64,000 bases of DNA from the NCBI RefSeq assembly GCF_000612725.1, contig NZ_HG964450.1, positions 528,034 through 592,033 of the forward strand, in the 5' to 3' direction. This stretch comes from Mycolicibacterium austroafricanum. Its GTDB lineage: Bacteria > Actinomycetota > Actinomycetes > Mycobacteriales > Mycobacteriaceae. Made by a program: the position numbers and the translations under genes. Below are positions 25,588 to 35,944 of the stretch, piece after piece. Numbering within the stretch: position 1 is the stretch's first letter; the number at the start of each line of letters is the position of its first letter. The notes beneath the pieces were generated by a model that was not told where the DNA came from, did not search any database, and worked only from the letters and a program-made list of their open reading frames with translations.

Positions 25588-26342
25588 TGAGCGTATCGAT
25601 GACACCACGACTTCGGGCGTGGGCAGCGTTCGGCCGCAACGACCTTCGTGGCACCTATCGGGACCCGCTGCTGGTGATGTTGGTGCTGGCCCCGGCGATC
25701 TGGACCATTGGCACCGCGGTTGTGGTGCCGCGGTTGTCGGTCGCACTGGCGCAGCGCTACGACTTCGATCTGGTGCCCTACTACCCGCTGGTGGTCACCG
25801 GACTGCTGCTGCTGACCAGCATCATCATCGTCGGTGGCCTGGCGGCGTTTCTGGTGCTCGACGAGATCGACGCGGGCACGCTGACGGCGCTGCGCGTCAC
25901 CCCGGTGACGTTGGCGAGTTTCTTCGGCTACCGGGCCGCCACCGTCGTCGCCGTCACCACTGCCTATGTGGCGGTGACGATCCCGTTGACCGGGCTGCTG
26001 CCGTCTTCGGTGGTGTGGCCGCTGATCCCGATCGGGATGGTCGCCGGGCTGTCGTCGGTGGTGACGATGTTGCTGATCGTCGCGGTGGCGAGCAACAAGG
26101 TGCAGGGGATCGCGATGCTGCGGTTGCTGGGCCTGCTCATCGCCGGAATACCCTGCCTGCCCTGGTTCGTCGACTCCGCGTGGAACCTGGCGTTCGGCGT
26201 GCTTCCGCCGTACTGGGCGGCCAAGGCATTCTGGGTTGCCTGCGCAAACGGCACCTGGTGGCCGTACCTGATCGGCGGCGTCGTCTTCAACGCCGCCGCG
26301 GGCTGGCCGCTGCTGCGCCGGTTCGTCGCCAAGAACACCTGA
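25587..26342 (+). CDS. ABC-2-type exporter permease, second subunit
   Basis: The 251-residue protein has about six hydrophobic segments and the loop LDEIDAGTLTALRVTPVTLA, matching the DERE(A/D)GTL-type segment of ABC-2 permeases. It starts inside the stop of the first permease (TGATG). The stop directly precedes the first 64-bp repeat element. Confidence 0.88.
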   Translation: MSVSMTPRLRAWAAFGRNDLRGTYRDPLLVMLVLAPAIWTIGTAVVVPRLSVALAQRYDFDLVPYYPLVVTGLLLLTSIIIVGGLAAFLVLDEIDAGTLTALRVTPVTLASFFGYRAATVVAVTTAYVAVTIPLTGLLPSSVVWPLIPIGMVAGLSSVVTMLLIVAVASNKVQGIAMLRLLGLLIAGIPCLPWFVDSAWNLAFGVLPPYWAAKAFWVACANGTWWPYLIGGVVFNAAAGWPLLRRFVAKNT

Positions 26343-26344
26343 CC

Positions 26345-26408
26345 CGCCGAGATTGCACGCAGGCAGCGAAATTTCGAGTGAGGACCTGCTGGAATGCAAT
26401 TTCGGCGG
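26345..26408. repeat. 64-bp palindromic repeat element, copy A
   Basis: The block begins CGCCGAGATTGCA and ends GGAATGCAATTTCGGCGG. Its ends are inverted repeats of one another. A colinear copy without gaps lies at 49713-49776. The element sits between two convergent genes, 2 bp after the permease stop and 10 bp before the next stop, so it may act as a bidirectional terminator. Confidence 0.8.
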
Positions 26409-26418
26409 GCAGGCGGCG

Positions 26419-27273
26419 TCAGGCCCGGTCAGGTCCTCGCAGCACGCTGCCCAACACCGCGGCGGTGACGCCGAGCAGCACCAGCGCGCCGCCGGCGATC
26501 AGCGTGTAGTTCAGCCACTGGTGCAGGCTGGCCTCGGCCGAAGCGACCATGACCTCGGCCACCGTCCGGATGTTGCCGGCCGTCCGGTCGAGACCGGCGT
26601 CCACGAAGCGGCCACCGACCTCGATCGCCGCCCATCCCGCGGCGCCCACCAGCAGCGCCGAAACACCAAGCGCGGTCAGCACTTTGCCACGTGACCTGGC
26701 CGCGGCCAGCGTCAACAACGCGAGCAGGCCGGTGACGACGGCGGCGCCGATGCTGACCCACGGGCCCCAGGTCGCCAGCGGGCGCAGCTTGCCGGGCTGC
26801 AACTCGGGTGCATCCACCGTGATCGGCACCGTCAGCGTCGGAGGAACCTGCAGATCCAGGGTGCCGAGGGTGGCCGAGAACGACGGGTCCGCCAACATCG
26901 GCGCGACGTCGATGAGCCACTCGTCGGTCGAGTTCCCACTGGGCACCGCACCGGTGAACATCCACCTGTGCGCGATGCGGTTGGCCTGCGCGAACTGGCC
27001 CGGGAACCCTTCGTTGCGGGTGTAGGACTCCGCCACCTGCCGGACCAGCTCGGGGTTGAGCGAGTATCCGTTGTCGGCGGCCAGCGAGACGACCTGGGTG
27101 GTCAGCTCGGCGGCCATCGCCACCTGCAACCGACCGTCCCTGGCTGCCGAGTCGGCCAGGCCGGCGTAGCCGTCCTCGCCGACGATGTGCGTCTGGGCCC
27201 ACACCGCGGGGACGGCGGCGGCCAGCGCGATCGTCGTGAGCAGCCACAGCAGCAGCGCGGCGAAAAAGCGCAC
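26419..27273 (-). CDS. Mycobacterial conserved membrane protein
   Basis: The 284-residue protein has an N-terminal signal-anchor-like helix (about 3-25), an extracytoplasmic region (about 26-165) and three further helices at about 168-190, 195-215 and 255-278. The soluble region contains GRLQVAMAAELTTQVVSLAA and a WLIDVAPML segment. I do not recognise a named family. The gene is monocistronic, converges with the exporter operon and lies before ppk2 with a 49-bp gap. Confidence 0.75.
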   Translation of the reverse strand: MRFFAALLLWLLTTIALAAAVPAVWAQTHIVGEDGYAGLADSAARDGRLQVAMAAELTTQVVSLAADNGYSLNPELVRQVAESYTRNEGFPGQFAQANRIAHRWMFTGAVPSGNSTDEWLIDVAPMLADPSFSATLGTLDLQVPPTLTVPITVDAPELQPGKLRPLATWGPWVSIGAAVVTGLLALLTLAAARSRGKVLTALGVSALLVGAAGWAAIEVGGRFVDAGLDRTAGNIRTVAEVMVASAEASLHQWLNYTLIAGGALVLLGVTAAVLGSVLRGPDRA

Positions 27274-27322
27274 GGGCGCGTCCTCCTGTCTCCTGCTCCA
27301 GGTCGCCGCCCGATTTGTCCGG

Positions 27323-28180
27323 TCAGTCGGAAAGTGCGCGCCCCACGATGAGCGGATCGGGCCGGCCCACGACGTCGTGGTCCTTGTTGTCGTAGTCGAA
27401 CTTACTCAGCACGTGGCGCATCGCGTTGATGCGGGCGCGCTTCTTGTCGTTGCTCTTGACCACGGTCCACGGCGCCACCTCGGTGTCCGTCCAGGCGAAC
27501 ATGTCCTCCTTGGCCGCGGTGTAGTCGTCCCACTTGTCCAACGAGGCCAGGTCGGTCGGTGAGAGCTTCCACTGCCGCACGGGGTCCACCTGACGGATCG
27601 TGAAGCGGGTGCGCTGCTCGGAGGCCGTCACCGAGAACCACAACTTGGTCAGGCTGACGCCGTCGTTGACCAGCATCTGTTCGAAAAGCGGTACCTGCCT
27701 GATGAATTCGGCATGCTGTTTGGGCGTACAGAAACCCATCACCCGTTCGACACCGGCCCGGTTGTACCAGGACCGGTCGAACAGCACCATCTCACCGGCC
27801 GACGGCAGATGCTCGACGTACCGCTGGAAGTACCACTGGGTGCGTTCCTTCTCCGTGGGTTTCTCCAACGCCACCACCCGCGCGCCGCGGGGATTGAGGT
27901 GCTCCATGAACCGCTTGATGGTGCCGCCCTTACCGGCCGCGTCGCGCCCCTCGAACACGATGACGTGCCGGTGCCCGTGCGACTGGCTCCACTTCTGCAG
28001 CTTCAACAACTCGATCTGCAGCAGCCGCTTCTGCTCCTCGTAGTCGGGCCGGGTCATCCGCTCGTCGTACGGGTAGTTCTCACGCCAGGTGTCGACGACC
28101 TCGCCGCTGGGCTGGATCAGCAGCACCGGGTCGTCATCGTCGTCGTCGACGACGGTATATCCGGAGATGTCCAGGGTCAC
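27323..28180 (-). CDS. ppk2: Polyphosphate kinase 2
   Basis: The 285-residue class I PPK2 transfers phosphate from polyphosphate to nucleoside diphosphates, or the reverse. Walker A EGRDAAGKGG is at 77-86 and the lid/Walker B segment DRSWYNRAG at 135-143. The family-typical start of the domain, LLQIELLKLQKWSQSHGHR, is present. Residues 12-17 are six consecutive aspartates. Length matches the family. The gene stands alone between a membrane protein and an aldehyde dehydrogenase. Confidence 0.95.
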   Translation of the reverse strand: MTLDISGYTVVDDDDDDPVLLIQPSGEVVDTWRENYPYDERMTRPDYEEQKRLLQIELLKLQKWSQSHGHRHVIVFEGRDAAGKGGTIKRFMEHLNPRGARVVALEKPTEKERTQWYFQRYVEHLPSAGEMVLFDRSWYNRAGVERVMGFCTPKQHAEFIRQVPLFEQMLVNDGVSLTKLWFSVTASEQRTRFTIRQVDPVRQWKLSPTDLASLDKWDDYTAAKEDMFAWTDTEVAPWTVVKSNDKKRARINAMRHVLSKFDYDNKDHDVVGRPDPLIVGRALSD

Positions 28181-28240
28181 CGGCGCAAGCTACCGACCGC
28201 CTCGTACCGGACGGTGACGCGCCGGTGAACAGCAGGTGCG

Positions 28241-29770
28241 TTACTTCGCCACGCGTCGCGGCCGGATCAACGCGAGCTTGGTCATCAGCTTGTTCATCCG
28301 CTTCAGCGCGCGCATCGAGTTGTTGTAGTAGTTGCCGCCCGCTCCGAGGTTCGTGCGTGGACTGACCACCGTCTCGATTCGGCAGAACTTTCGCAGGCCT
28401 TCGGGCCCGCCGAACCGCGCACCGATCCCCGACGATTTCCAGCCTCCCATCGGGGCGGTGGTGCACATCAGGTTGGAGATCACGTCGTTGATGTTGACTC
28501 CCCCACAATCCAATTGCAGCGCAACGGCATTCGCCCGATCGACATCCCTGGAGAAGACGGCCGCCGAGAGTCCGTACGGGCTGTCGTTGGCCAGCCGGAC
28601 CGCCTCCTCGACCGAGGAGACCTTCATGATCGGCAGGGTGGGGCCGAACGTCTCCTCGGTCATGCACGCCATCGAGTGGTCGACGTCGACGAGCACCGTC
28701 GGCTCGTAGAAGCTGCCCGGGCCGGAACCGCGTTTGCCTCCGGTCAGCGCCCTGGCACCCTTGGCCAGGGCATCCTCGACATGGCGTGCGGTGATATCGA
28801 CCTGGCTGTCGTCGATCAGCGCGCCGAACGCGTTGCCCTCCCCCGCCCCCATCTTGAGGTTTTCGACGTCACGCACCACCGCGGCGACGAACTGGTCGTA
28901 GACCTGCTCGAGCACATACACCCGCTCGACCGACACGCAGGTCTGCCCGGCGTTGAACATCGCGCCCCACACCGCGGCGTGGGCGGCGAGGTCGACGTCG
29001 GCGTCTTCGAGCACGATCATCGGGTCTTTGCCCCCGAGCTCGAGGCTGACCGGCGTCAACCTGCGCGCCGCGCGCTCCATCACCTTCACCCCGGTCGCGC
29101 TGGAGCCGGTGAACTGGATGTAGTCGGAATGGTCGATGACGGCCTCGGACACCTCACGCGCCCCCTGGGCCAGCGCCAGCACGTCGGGACCCCCGGAATC
29201 CAGCCAGCCGCGCAACAGCAGTTCGGCGGTCAGCGGGGTGCGCTCGGACGGCTTGAGCAACACCGCGCAGCCCGCGGCGAGCGCTCCGATGGCGTCCATC
29301 AGCGCATTGGCGACCGGGTAGTTCCACGGCGCGATGATCCCGACGACGGGGCGGGGCCGGTAGTGCACGGTGATCTTCTTGATCGACAGGAACGGCAGCG
29401 ATGCCGGCCGGGTTTCCGGCGCCAGCGCTTTGGCCATGGTCCTGACGTAGTAGGACGTGATCATGATGATCAGCGGCACTTCCTGGGCCGCGTCGGCGGC
29501 CGATTTCCCGGTCTCGGCGATGAGCAGCCGCTCGATCTCGTCGCGGTGCTCCCCGAGCCATACCGCGTAGCGGGCCAGCACCTTCGCGCGCCCGTTGGGG
29601 CCGCGGGTCTCCCATTCCCGCTGCGCGGTGCGCAGGCCGGCCGCCAGCCGGGCCACGTCCGCGGGGTCGGTCCAGCGCACCTCGCCCGCGACGGCTCCGG
29701 TGGCCGGGTTCTTGATGGTTCCGGTGCCGGTGAAGGTATGGGTGGGCTGCACGTCAGACGTCGCTGTCAT
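28241..29770 (-). CDS. Aldehyde dehydrogenase (succinate-semialdehyde-like clade)
   Basis: The 509-residue NAD(P)-dependent aldehyde dehydrogenase has the general base in LELGGKDP and catalytic Cys278 (NAGQTCVSVER). The oxyanion Asn is in the WNYP segment (IIAPWNYPV). The overall pattern, including FTGSSATG, resembles mycobacterial GabD2. ATG 29770 is preferred; ATG 29779 is possible. The PAP2 gene ends 10 bp upstream, so the two may be cotranscribed. The substrate is not determined by sequence. Confidence 0.92.
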   Translation of the reverse strand: MTATSDVQPTHTFTGTGTIKNPATGAVAGEVRWTDPADVARLAAGLRTAQREWETRGPNGRAKVLARYAVWLGEHRDEIERLLIAETGKSAADAAQEVPLIIMITSYYVRTMAKALAPETRPASLPFLSIKKITVHYRPRPVVGIIAPWNYPVANALMDAIGALAAGCAVLLKPSERTPLTAELLLRGWLDSGGPDVLALAQGAREVSEAVIDHSDYIQFTGSSATGVKVMERAARRLTPVSLELGGKDPMIVLEDADVDLAAHAAVWGAMFNAGQTCVSVERVYVLEQVYDQFVAAVVRDVENLKMGAGEGNAFGALIDDSQVDITARHVEDALAKGARALTGGKRGSGPGSFYEPTVLVDVDHSMACMTEETFGPTLPIMKVSSVEEAVRLANDSPYGLSAAVFSRDVDRANAVALQLDCGGVNINDVISNLMCTTAPMGGWKSSGIGARFGGPEGLRKFCRIETVVSPRTNLGAGGNYYNNSMRALKRMNKLMTKLALIRPRRVAK

Positions 29771-29780
29771 GAACCCCATG

Positions 29781-30308
29781 CTAACGATTTTTGTGACCCA
29801 GCTCGCACCTGGGTTGACGCCTGTCAATTTTGGCCGCCGACACGGCGGCGCACACCAGTGCGGTTCCGAGCAGCAGCGCCCCGATCGCGTCGGTGAAGTA
29901 GTGGTAGGAGACGGCCTGCCCGACGACCGCGAGAACCGTGATCACCGCCGCCCCGACCACGGCCCAGGCCGCGGCGCCCACCAATAGCACCGCCATCGCC
30001 AGCACGACGACCGTCACCGTGGTGTGCCCGCTGGGAAAGCACACTTCGCCGTCCTTCAACCGGCCGAACGCGCGCTTGCCGAACCGGGCCGCCGCGACCG
30101 CCACCACCGGTGTCACCGCCGCGATCGCCGCGAGCCGCCACCGACGCCGGAGGAGGGCCGCCGCGACGACCGCCACATACGCCGCGACGACCACCCGGCT
30201 GTCGGTGAACACCAGCAGCCGCCCGAGGTCCGGGTGGCGCTTGCCGAGCTCCTGGAACCAGTCGTCAACCGGCGTCGAACCTTGACCGACGGCAAGGCCC
30301 AGCAGCAC
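29781..30308 (-). CDS. PAP2-family phosphatase
   Basis: At least 175 residues with five hydrophobic helices. The phosphatase signature KRAFGRLKDGEVCFPSGHTT is followed by YHYFTDAIGALLLG, giving the K-R, PSGHT and H motifs of PAP2 enzymes. GTG 30308 is the first standard start. However, the coding pattern continues upstream (SLIRWWPPVGLASLV) to a CTG at about 30353-30355 that overlaps the DinB stop as CTGA. A non-canonical coupled start would give a full first helix. Substrate: a lipid phosphate, such as a polyprenol or phosphatidate. Confidence 0.85.
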   Translation of the reverse strand: MLLGLAVGQGSTPVDDWFQELGKRHPDLGRLLVFTDSRVVVAAYVAVVAAALLRRRWRLAAIAAVTPVVAVAAARFGKRAFGRLKDGEVCFPSGHTTVTVVVLAMAVLLVGAAAWAVVGAAVITVLAVVGQAVSYHYFTDAIGALLLGTALVCAAVSAAKIDRRQPRCELGHKNR

Positions 30309-30352
30309 GAGCGAGGCCAGCCCGACGGGCGGCCACCACCGGATCAGCGACC

Positions 30353-30865
30353 TCAGCGCACGAGCCCCCGGATGTAGGCCGCCTGGCCCAGATGCTGGGC
30401 AGCGTCGTCGATGATGCTGACCAGCCGCACGCTCGCCGTCACGGGCGGCGTCCAGCGCTCGTCGACAACCCTGGCGAGTTCGTCGGCCGACACCGAGGCC
30501 ACGTACTCCAGGGACAGCTTGTGCACCGCGTGGTAGTAGCCGGCGAGCAGTTGCGCCGACGCGCGCACCTTCGCCACCTCCTCGGGGGTGTGCCCGTAGC
30601 CGTGCGCATCACGGGGCAGGTCCAGGGCGAACCTGTCGACCCAACCGTCCCGGAACCACACCTGCTCGATGCCGGCGATGTCGCACAGCTGGGCGTCCTG
30701 GATGCGGGCGCTGTGCCAGATCAGCCACGCGATCGTGTTGGCCTGCGGTGTCGGCCGGTAGTAGGCCACCTCGTCGGTCAGGTTCTCGGTGAGATCGTCC
30801 ACGTGCTCGATCAGGCGGGTGAACGAATCCCGCAGCAGTTCGCGGGCGGCATCTATTTCGGCCAT
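30353..30865 (-). CDS. DinB/DUF664-type four-helix protein
   Basis: The 170-residue, all-helical protein has histidines that suit the DinB metal site (IWHSARIQDAQ, DDAAQHLGQAAYIRG). The family includes mycothiol- and bacillithiol-dependent S-transferases, so a thiol-linked detoxification role is plausible in a mycobacterium. ATG 30865. The stop overlaps the PAP2 upstream coding region. The glyoxalase-fold gene ends 10 bp upstream. Confidence 0.85.
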   Translation of the reverse strand: MAEIDAARELLRDSFTRLIEHVDDLTENLTDEVAYYRPTPQANTIAWLIWHSARIQDAQLCDIAGIEQVWFRDGWVDRFALDLPRDAHGYGHTPEEVAKVRASAQLLAGYYHAVHKLSLEYVASVSADELARVVDERWTPPVTASVRLVSIIDDAAQHLGQAAYIRGLVR

Positions 30866-30875
30866 GTCCGCCAAG

Positions 30876-31253
30876 CTACGCCCCGTGGAAGACGGCTTCG
30901 ACGTTGTTGCCGTCGGGATCGCGAACGAACGCCCCGTAGTAGCCCGGGTGATACTCGGGCCACAACCGGGGTGCGTGCAGCGACTCCGCACCGGCTTCGA
31001 GCGCGGCGTCGTAGAAGGCCTGCACGGCGTCGACACCGGCAGCCTGGAACGCGATATGGACCTCGCGGTTGGGGCCGGAGGCGTCGCCGGTGCTCATGTC
31101 GGCGATCCAGAAGTCGGGTTTGCCGTCGACGCCGTACCCGACCGCGACCTGAAAATCCATCTGCCGCGTATAACCCAGCACGCCGAGAACCTTGTCGTAG
31201 AACGCTTTCGACGTCTCCCAGTCCGCGCAGTTGATTCCGAAGTGGTCGATCAT
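30876..31253 (-). CDS. Glyoxalase/bleomycin-resistance fold protein
   Basis: The 125-residue protein contains one vicinal-oxygen-chelate domain. It begins MIDHFGINCADWETSKAFYD and ends GAFVRDPDGNNVEAVFHG, both typical. The metal-site residues H4, E and E are arranged as in the family. It precedes the DinB gene, so both may act on thiol adducts. The substrate is unknown. It is divergent from the amidohydrolase (22 bp). Confidence 0.88.
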   Translation of the reverse strand: MIDHFGINCADWETSKAFYDKVLGVLGYTRQMDFQVAVGYGVDGKPDFWIADMSTGDASGPNREVHIAFQAAGVDAVQAFYDAALEAGAESLHAPRLWPEYHPGYYGAFVRDPDGNNVEAVFHGA

Positions 31254-31275
31254 GGGATCACCGTACATTCGGGGT

Positions 31276-33003
31276 ATGACATATGACCTTGTGATTCGCG
31301 GGGGCACCATCGTCGACGGCCTCGGCGGCGAGCCGTTCACCGGGGACGTCGCCGTCCGGGATGGCGTGATCGTCTCGGTGGGCACCGTGGACGCGGCCGG
31401 CACCCGCGAGATCGACGCGGACGGGCTGCTCGTCACGCCCGGTTTCGTGGATCTGCACACCCATTACGACGGACAGGCGATCTGGTCGGACCGGCTCACG
31501 CCGTCCTCGGCGCACGGCGTCACCACCGCCGTGATGGGCAACTGCGGGGTCGGCTTCGCGCCGTGCCGGCCCGCCGACCACGACGTGCTGGTCGACGTGA
31601 TGGCCGGTGTCGAGGACATCCCCGGTGTGGTGATGGTCGACGGTCTGCCGTGGCACTGGGAGACGTTCCCGGAGTTCCTCGACGCCGTTGGATCGGGACA
31701 ACGAGACATTGATGTGGCGGCGTTCCTGCCGCATTCGCCGCTGCGGGTCTACGTGATGGGCCGACGCGGGGTCGACCGTGAGCCCGCCGGCCCCGAGGAC
31801 CTGGCGATGATGCGCAAGCTGGCCGCCGAGGCGGTGGCTGCCGGCGCGCTGGGGTTCGCGTCGTCGCGGTTCACGTTGCACAAGACCGAAAGTGGCAAGC
31901 CGATCCCGAGCTACGACGCCGATCGCGCCGAGATCGAGGCGATCGCCCGCGGTGTCGACGACGCCGGCGGTGGGCTGATCCAGTTCGTGCCGGACCTGGT
32001 GGCCGGCGACTACGAGCCGGTGCTGCAGACGGTGTTCGACGTGGCCGCCGAGGTCGGGCTGCCGGTGACGTTCACGCTGGCGATCGGCAACGCCGGCGAC
32101 CCGTTCTTCCTCGACGCATTGCGGATGGTGGAGAAGGCCAATCAGAACGGCGGCCGGATCAGCGCCCAGATCTTTCCGCGGCCCATCGGGCTGATGCTCG
32201 GTTTGGACCTGTCCGGCAACCCGTTCGTGATGTACCCCTCGTACCGCGAGATCGCATCGCTGCCCCTGGCCGAGCGGGTGGCCGAGATGCGCAAACCCGA
32301 AGTGCGGGAACGTATCCTGAACGACAAGCCGGAATCGGACGGACACCCGCTGATGTTCGCCGCGCAGGCCTGGAACTACATGTTCCCCCTCGGCGAGCCG
32401 CCGAATTACGAACCGTCACCGTCGGATTCGATCGGTGCCCGGGCCCAGGCCCGCGGTGTCAGCCCGCTCGAGGAGGCCTACGACCGGCTCCTCGACGAGG
32501 ACGGGCACGCCATGCTTCTGGTCACGCTGGCCAACTTCCGCGACGGATCCCTGGAGACCGTCGCCGAGCTGATCCGCCGCGACGACGTGGTGCTCGGTCT
32601 CGGCGACGGCGGCGCCCACTACGGAATGATCTGCGACGCAAGCTTCCCCACCTACATGCTGACCCACTGGGTACGCGACCGCGCCACAGGTCGGTTGTCG
32701 GTCCAGGACGCGGTGCGCGAGCTGACCTCGGTCCCCGCCCGGGTGGCCGGGCTTGCCGACCGCGGCCGGATCGCGGTGGGCTACAAGGCCGATCTCAACG
32801 TCATCGATGCCGACGCGCTGACGCTGCACAAACCGGTCATCGTCAACGATCTGCCCGCCGGTGGGCGGCGCCTCGACCAGACCGCGGACGGCTACGTCGC
32901 GACGATCGTCTCCGGAGAGGTGATCGCCGAGAACGGCCAACCCACCGCGGCCCGCCCGGGAAAGCTCATCCGGGGCCGACAGCCCGCCCCCGCGTCGGCC
33001 TGA
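31276..33003 (+). CDS. Amidohydrolase, N-acyl-D-amino-acid deacylase type
   Basis: The 575-residue protein has the amidohydrolase metal motif GFVDLHTHYDGQ (about 56-67) and the Asp motif LGLGDGGAHYGMICD. It begins YDLVIRGGTIVDG and ends with a beta-sandwich that includes GYKADLNVID. Its length and VMGNCGVGFAP segment are those of D-aminoacylases and related dihydropyrimidinase-like enzymes. ATG 31276. Whether it works on N-acyl-D-amino acids is a family inference. It is followed 11 bp later by a small oxidase-like gene. Confidence 0.9.
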   Translation: MTYDLVIRGGTIVDGLGGEPFTGDVAVRDGVIVSVGTVDAAGTREIDADGLLVTPGFVDLHTHYDGQAIWSDRLTPSSAHGVTTAVMGNCGVGFAPCRPADHDVLVDVMAGVEDIPGVVMVDGLPWHWETFPEFLDAVGSGQRDIDVAAFLPHSPLRVYVMGRRGVDREPAGPEDLAMMRKLAAEAVAAGALGFASSRFTLHKTESGKPIPSYDADRAEIEAIARGVDDAGGGLIQFVPDLVAGDYEPVLQTVFDVAAEVGLPVTFTLAIGNAGDPFFLDALRMVEKANQNGGRISAQIFPRPIGLMLGLDLSGNPFVMYPSYREIASLPLAERVAEMRKPEVRERILNDKPESDGHPLMFAAQAWNYMFPLGEPPNYEPSPSDSIGARAQARGVSPLEEAYDRLLDEDGHAMLLVTLANFRDGSLETVAELIRRDDVVLGLGDGGAHYGMICDASFPTYMLTHWVRDRATGRLSVQDAVRELTSVPARVAGLADRGRIAVGYKADLNVIDADALTLHKPVIVNDLPAGGRRLDQTADGYVATIVSGEVIAENGQPTAARPGKLIRGRQPAPASA

Positions 33004-33014
33004 GATCTCGCGAC

Positions 33015-33389
33015 ATGAGCGTCAAAGTGGATCTCGACCGGCTCGCCGAGACACTCGGCGACTTCTCCTTCGCCTACCTCGTCACCGTCGGTGACGACCA
33101 CCGCGCACACACCGTCGCCGTGGACCCGGTGCTGAGCGGCGGCGGCTTGCTCATCGCGTCTGTCGGCACCCGCACCGGCGCGAACGCCGCAGCGCACCCC
33201 GACGTCACGCTGGTCTGGCCGCCGCGCGAGCCGGGCGGGTACACGCTGATCATCGACGGCCGCGCGGAGAGCGACGGCAACGGCTTACGCGTGCAGCCCG
33301 GCGGCGCGGTGCTGCACCGCAAGCCGGGACCGGACTCGCCGCCGTCCGCATCCGGCTGCGGCGACGACTGCATCCCGCTCCACGGGTAG
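33015..33389 (+). CDS. Pyridoxamine-phosphate-oxidase-like small protein
   Basis: The 124-residue protein has a split-beta-barrel pattern (FAYLVTVGDDHRAHTVAVD, then GTRTGANAAAHPDVTLVWPP) as in FMN/F420-binding PNPOx-like proteins. The C-terminus contains GCGDDC, which may bind metal. It lies just downstream of the amidohydrolase, probably in the same transcript. No exact function is known. Confidence 0.8.
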   Translation: MSVKVDLDRLAETLGDFSFAYLVTVGDDHRAHTVAVDPVLSGGGLLIASVGTRTGANAAAHPDVTLVWPPREPGGYTLIIDGRAESDGNGLRVQPGGAVLHRKPGPDSPPSASGCGDDCIPLHG

Positions 33390-33410
33390 GTTCCCGCGCA
33401 CGACACGAAA

Positions 33411-33443
33411 AAGCCCGGCGCTGCTTGACGCAACGCCGGGCTT
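33411..33443 (-). terminator. Rho-independent terminator of groEL2
   Basis: AAGCCCGGCG (33411-33420) pairs with CGCCGGGCTT (33434-33443) around a 13-nt loop. On the minus strand it is followed by five T residues (33406-33412 region reads AAAAA on the plus strand). It lies 16 bp past the groEL2 stop and also faces the convergent upstream gene. Confidence 0.88.
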
Positions 33444-33458
33444 CCTCGGTACAGGGAC

Positions 33459-35224
<1,766 letters not shown>

Positions 35225-35232
35225 CTGCATTC

Positions 35233-35259
35233 TTAGCACTCGACCTGGGCGAGTGCAAG
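35233..35259. promoter_or_regulatory. CIRCE element 2 (HrcA operator) before groEL2
   Basis: TTAGCACTC-N9-GAGTGCAAG has a perfect left arm and two mismatches in the right. It follows element 1 after 8 bp and ends just before the TetR gene stop. Confidence 0.9.
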
Positions 35260-35265
35260 GTTGGG

Positions 35266-35838
35266 TCACACCTTCCCGGGAACCCTCAGGCCGTCCTCGA
35301 TGACCCGCACCACCCGCTCGGACACCTTGCCGTACACCGAGCCGTCGTGGAATTGCGGCACCTTGCACACCACCAGGAGCGCCTTGATCACCGCGACGTC
35401 GACGTCGGCGCGGACGGTGCCCGCGCGTTGGGCCGCGGCCAGGAGTTCGCCGAGCGCCGCCAGGAACGCCGCCTCGGCGCCCGGCGCCGCAACCTCCAGA
35501 TCGAGGCCGTACCCGACCAGCGCGTCGACCAGACCGTGATCCGCCGCGGCACTGCGCACCATGTCCTGCAGGAACACAAAGAGTGCCTCACCAGGACCTT
35601 CGGTCTTCAGCAGGGTTCGCGCATGGTCGACGATGCGGCGCACGCGGTCCTCGGCGACTGCGACGACGAGCGCCTGCTTCGTCGGGAAGTGCCGGTAGAC
35701 CGTGCCGGCGCCGACCTCCGCCCGCCGCGCGATCTCGTCGATCGGGACGCCCAGCCCCTCCGCGGCGAAGGTGTCGTAGGCGACCTCTAAGACCCTCGCC
35801 CTGTTGCGCGCCGCGTCGGCCCGTAGTGGTCGGGTCAC
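35266..35838 (-). CDS. TetR family regulator
   Basis: The 190-residue protein begins with the HTH ([40 protein letters not shown]) and has a C-terminal TetR domain ending [15 protein letters not shown] 35838 is chosen because AGGAGGG lies 6-8 bp upstream; the longer frame would include the promoter region. It is divergent from an SDR gene, which is its likely target. It is separated from groEL2 by the CIRCE sites. Confidence 0.9.
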   Translation of the reverse strand: MTRPLRADAARNRARVLEVAYDTFAAEGLGVPIDEIARRAEVGAGTVYRHFPTKQALVVAVAEDRVRRIVDHARTLLKTEGPGEALFVFLQDMVRSAAADHGLVDALVGYGLDLEVAAPGAEAAFLAALGELLAAAQRAGTVRADVDVAVIKALLVVCKVPQFHDGSVYGKVSERVVRVIEDGLRVPGKV

Positions 35839-35860
35839 GATTTCCCTCCTGGCGAACACT

Positions 35861-35883
35861 AAGCGGGGCGTACGTTCCGTATT
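35861..35883. promoter_or_regulatory. Possible TetR operator between the TetR and SDR genes
   Basis: A sequence centred on GCGTACGT gives an imperfect palindrome in the 106-bp divergent interval. The outer arms match only in part. Confidence 0.28.
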
Positions 35884-35944
35884 GTCGGGTACAACCGGAG
35901 CTATCGCCCCGTTTACGCAGTCTACGAGCACCAGGAGACACACC

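Noticed and set aside
26345..26408. The 64-bp element as an insertion-sequence remnant
   Set aside because: No transposase fragment or long terminal repeats are present. A REP/MITE-like label is safer.
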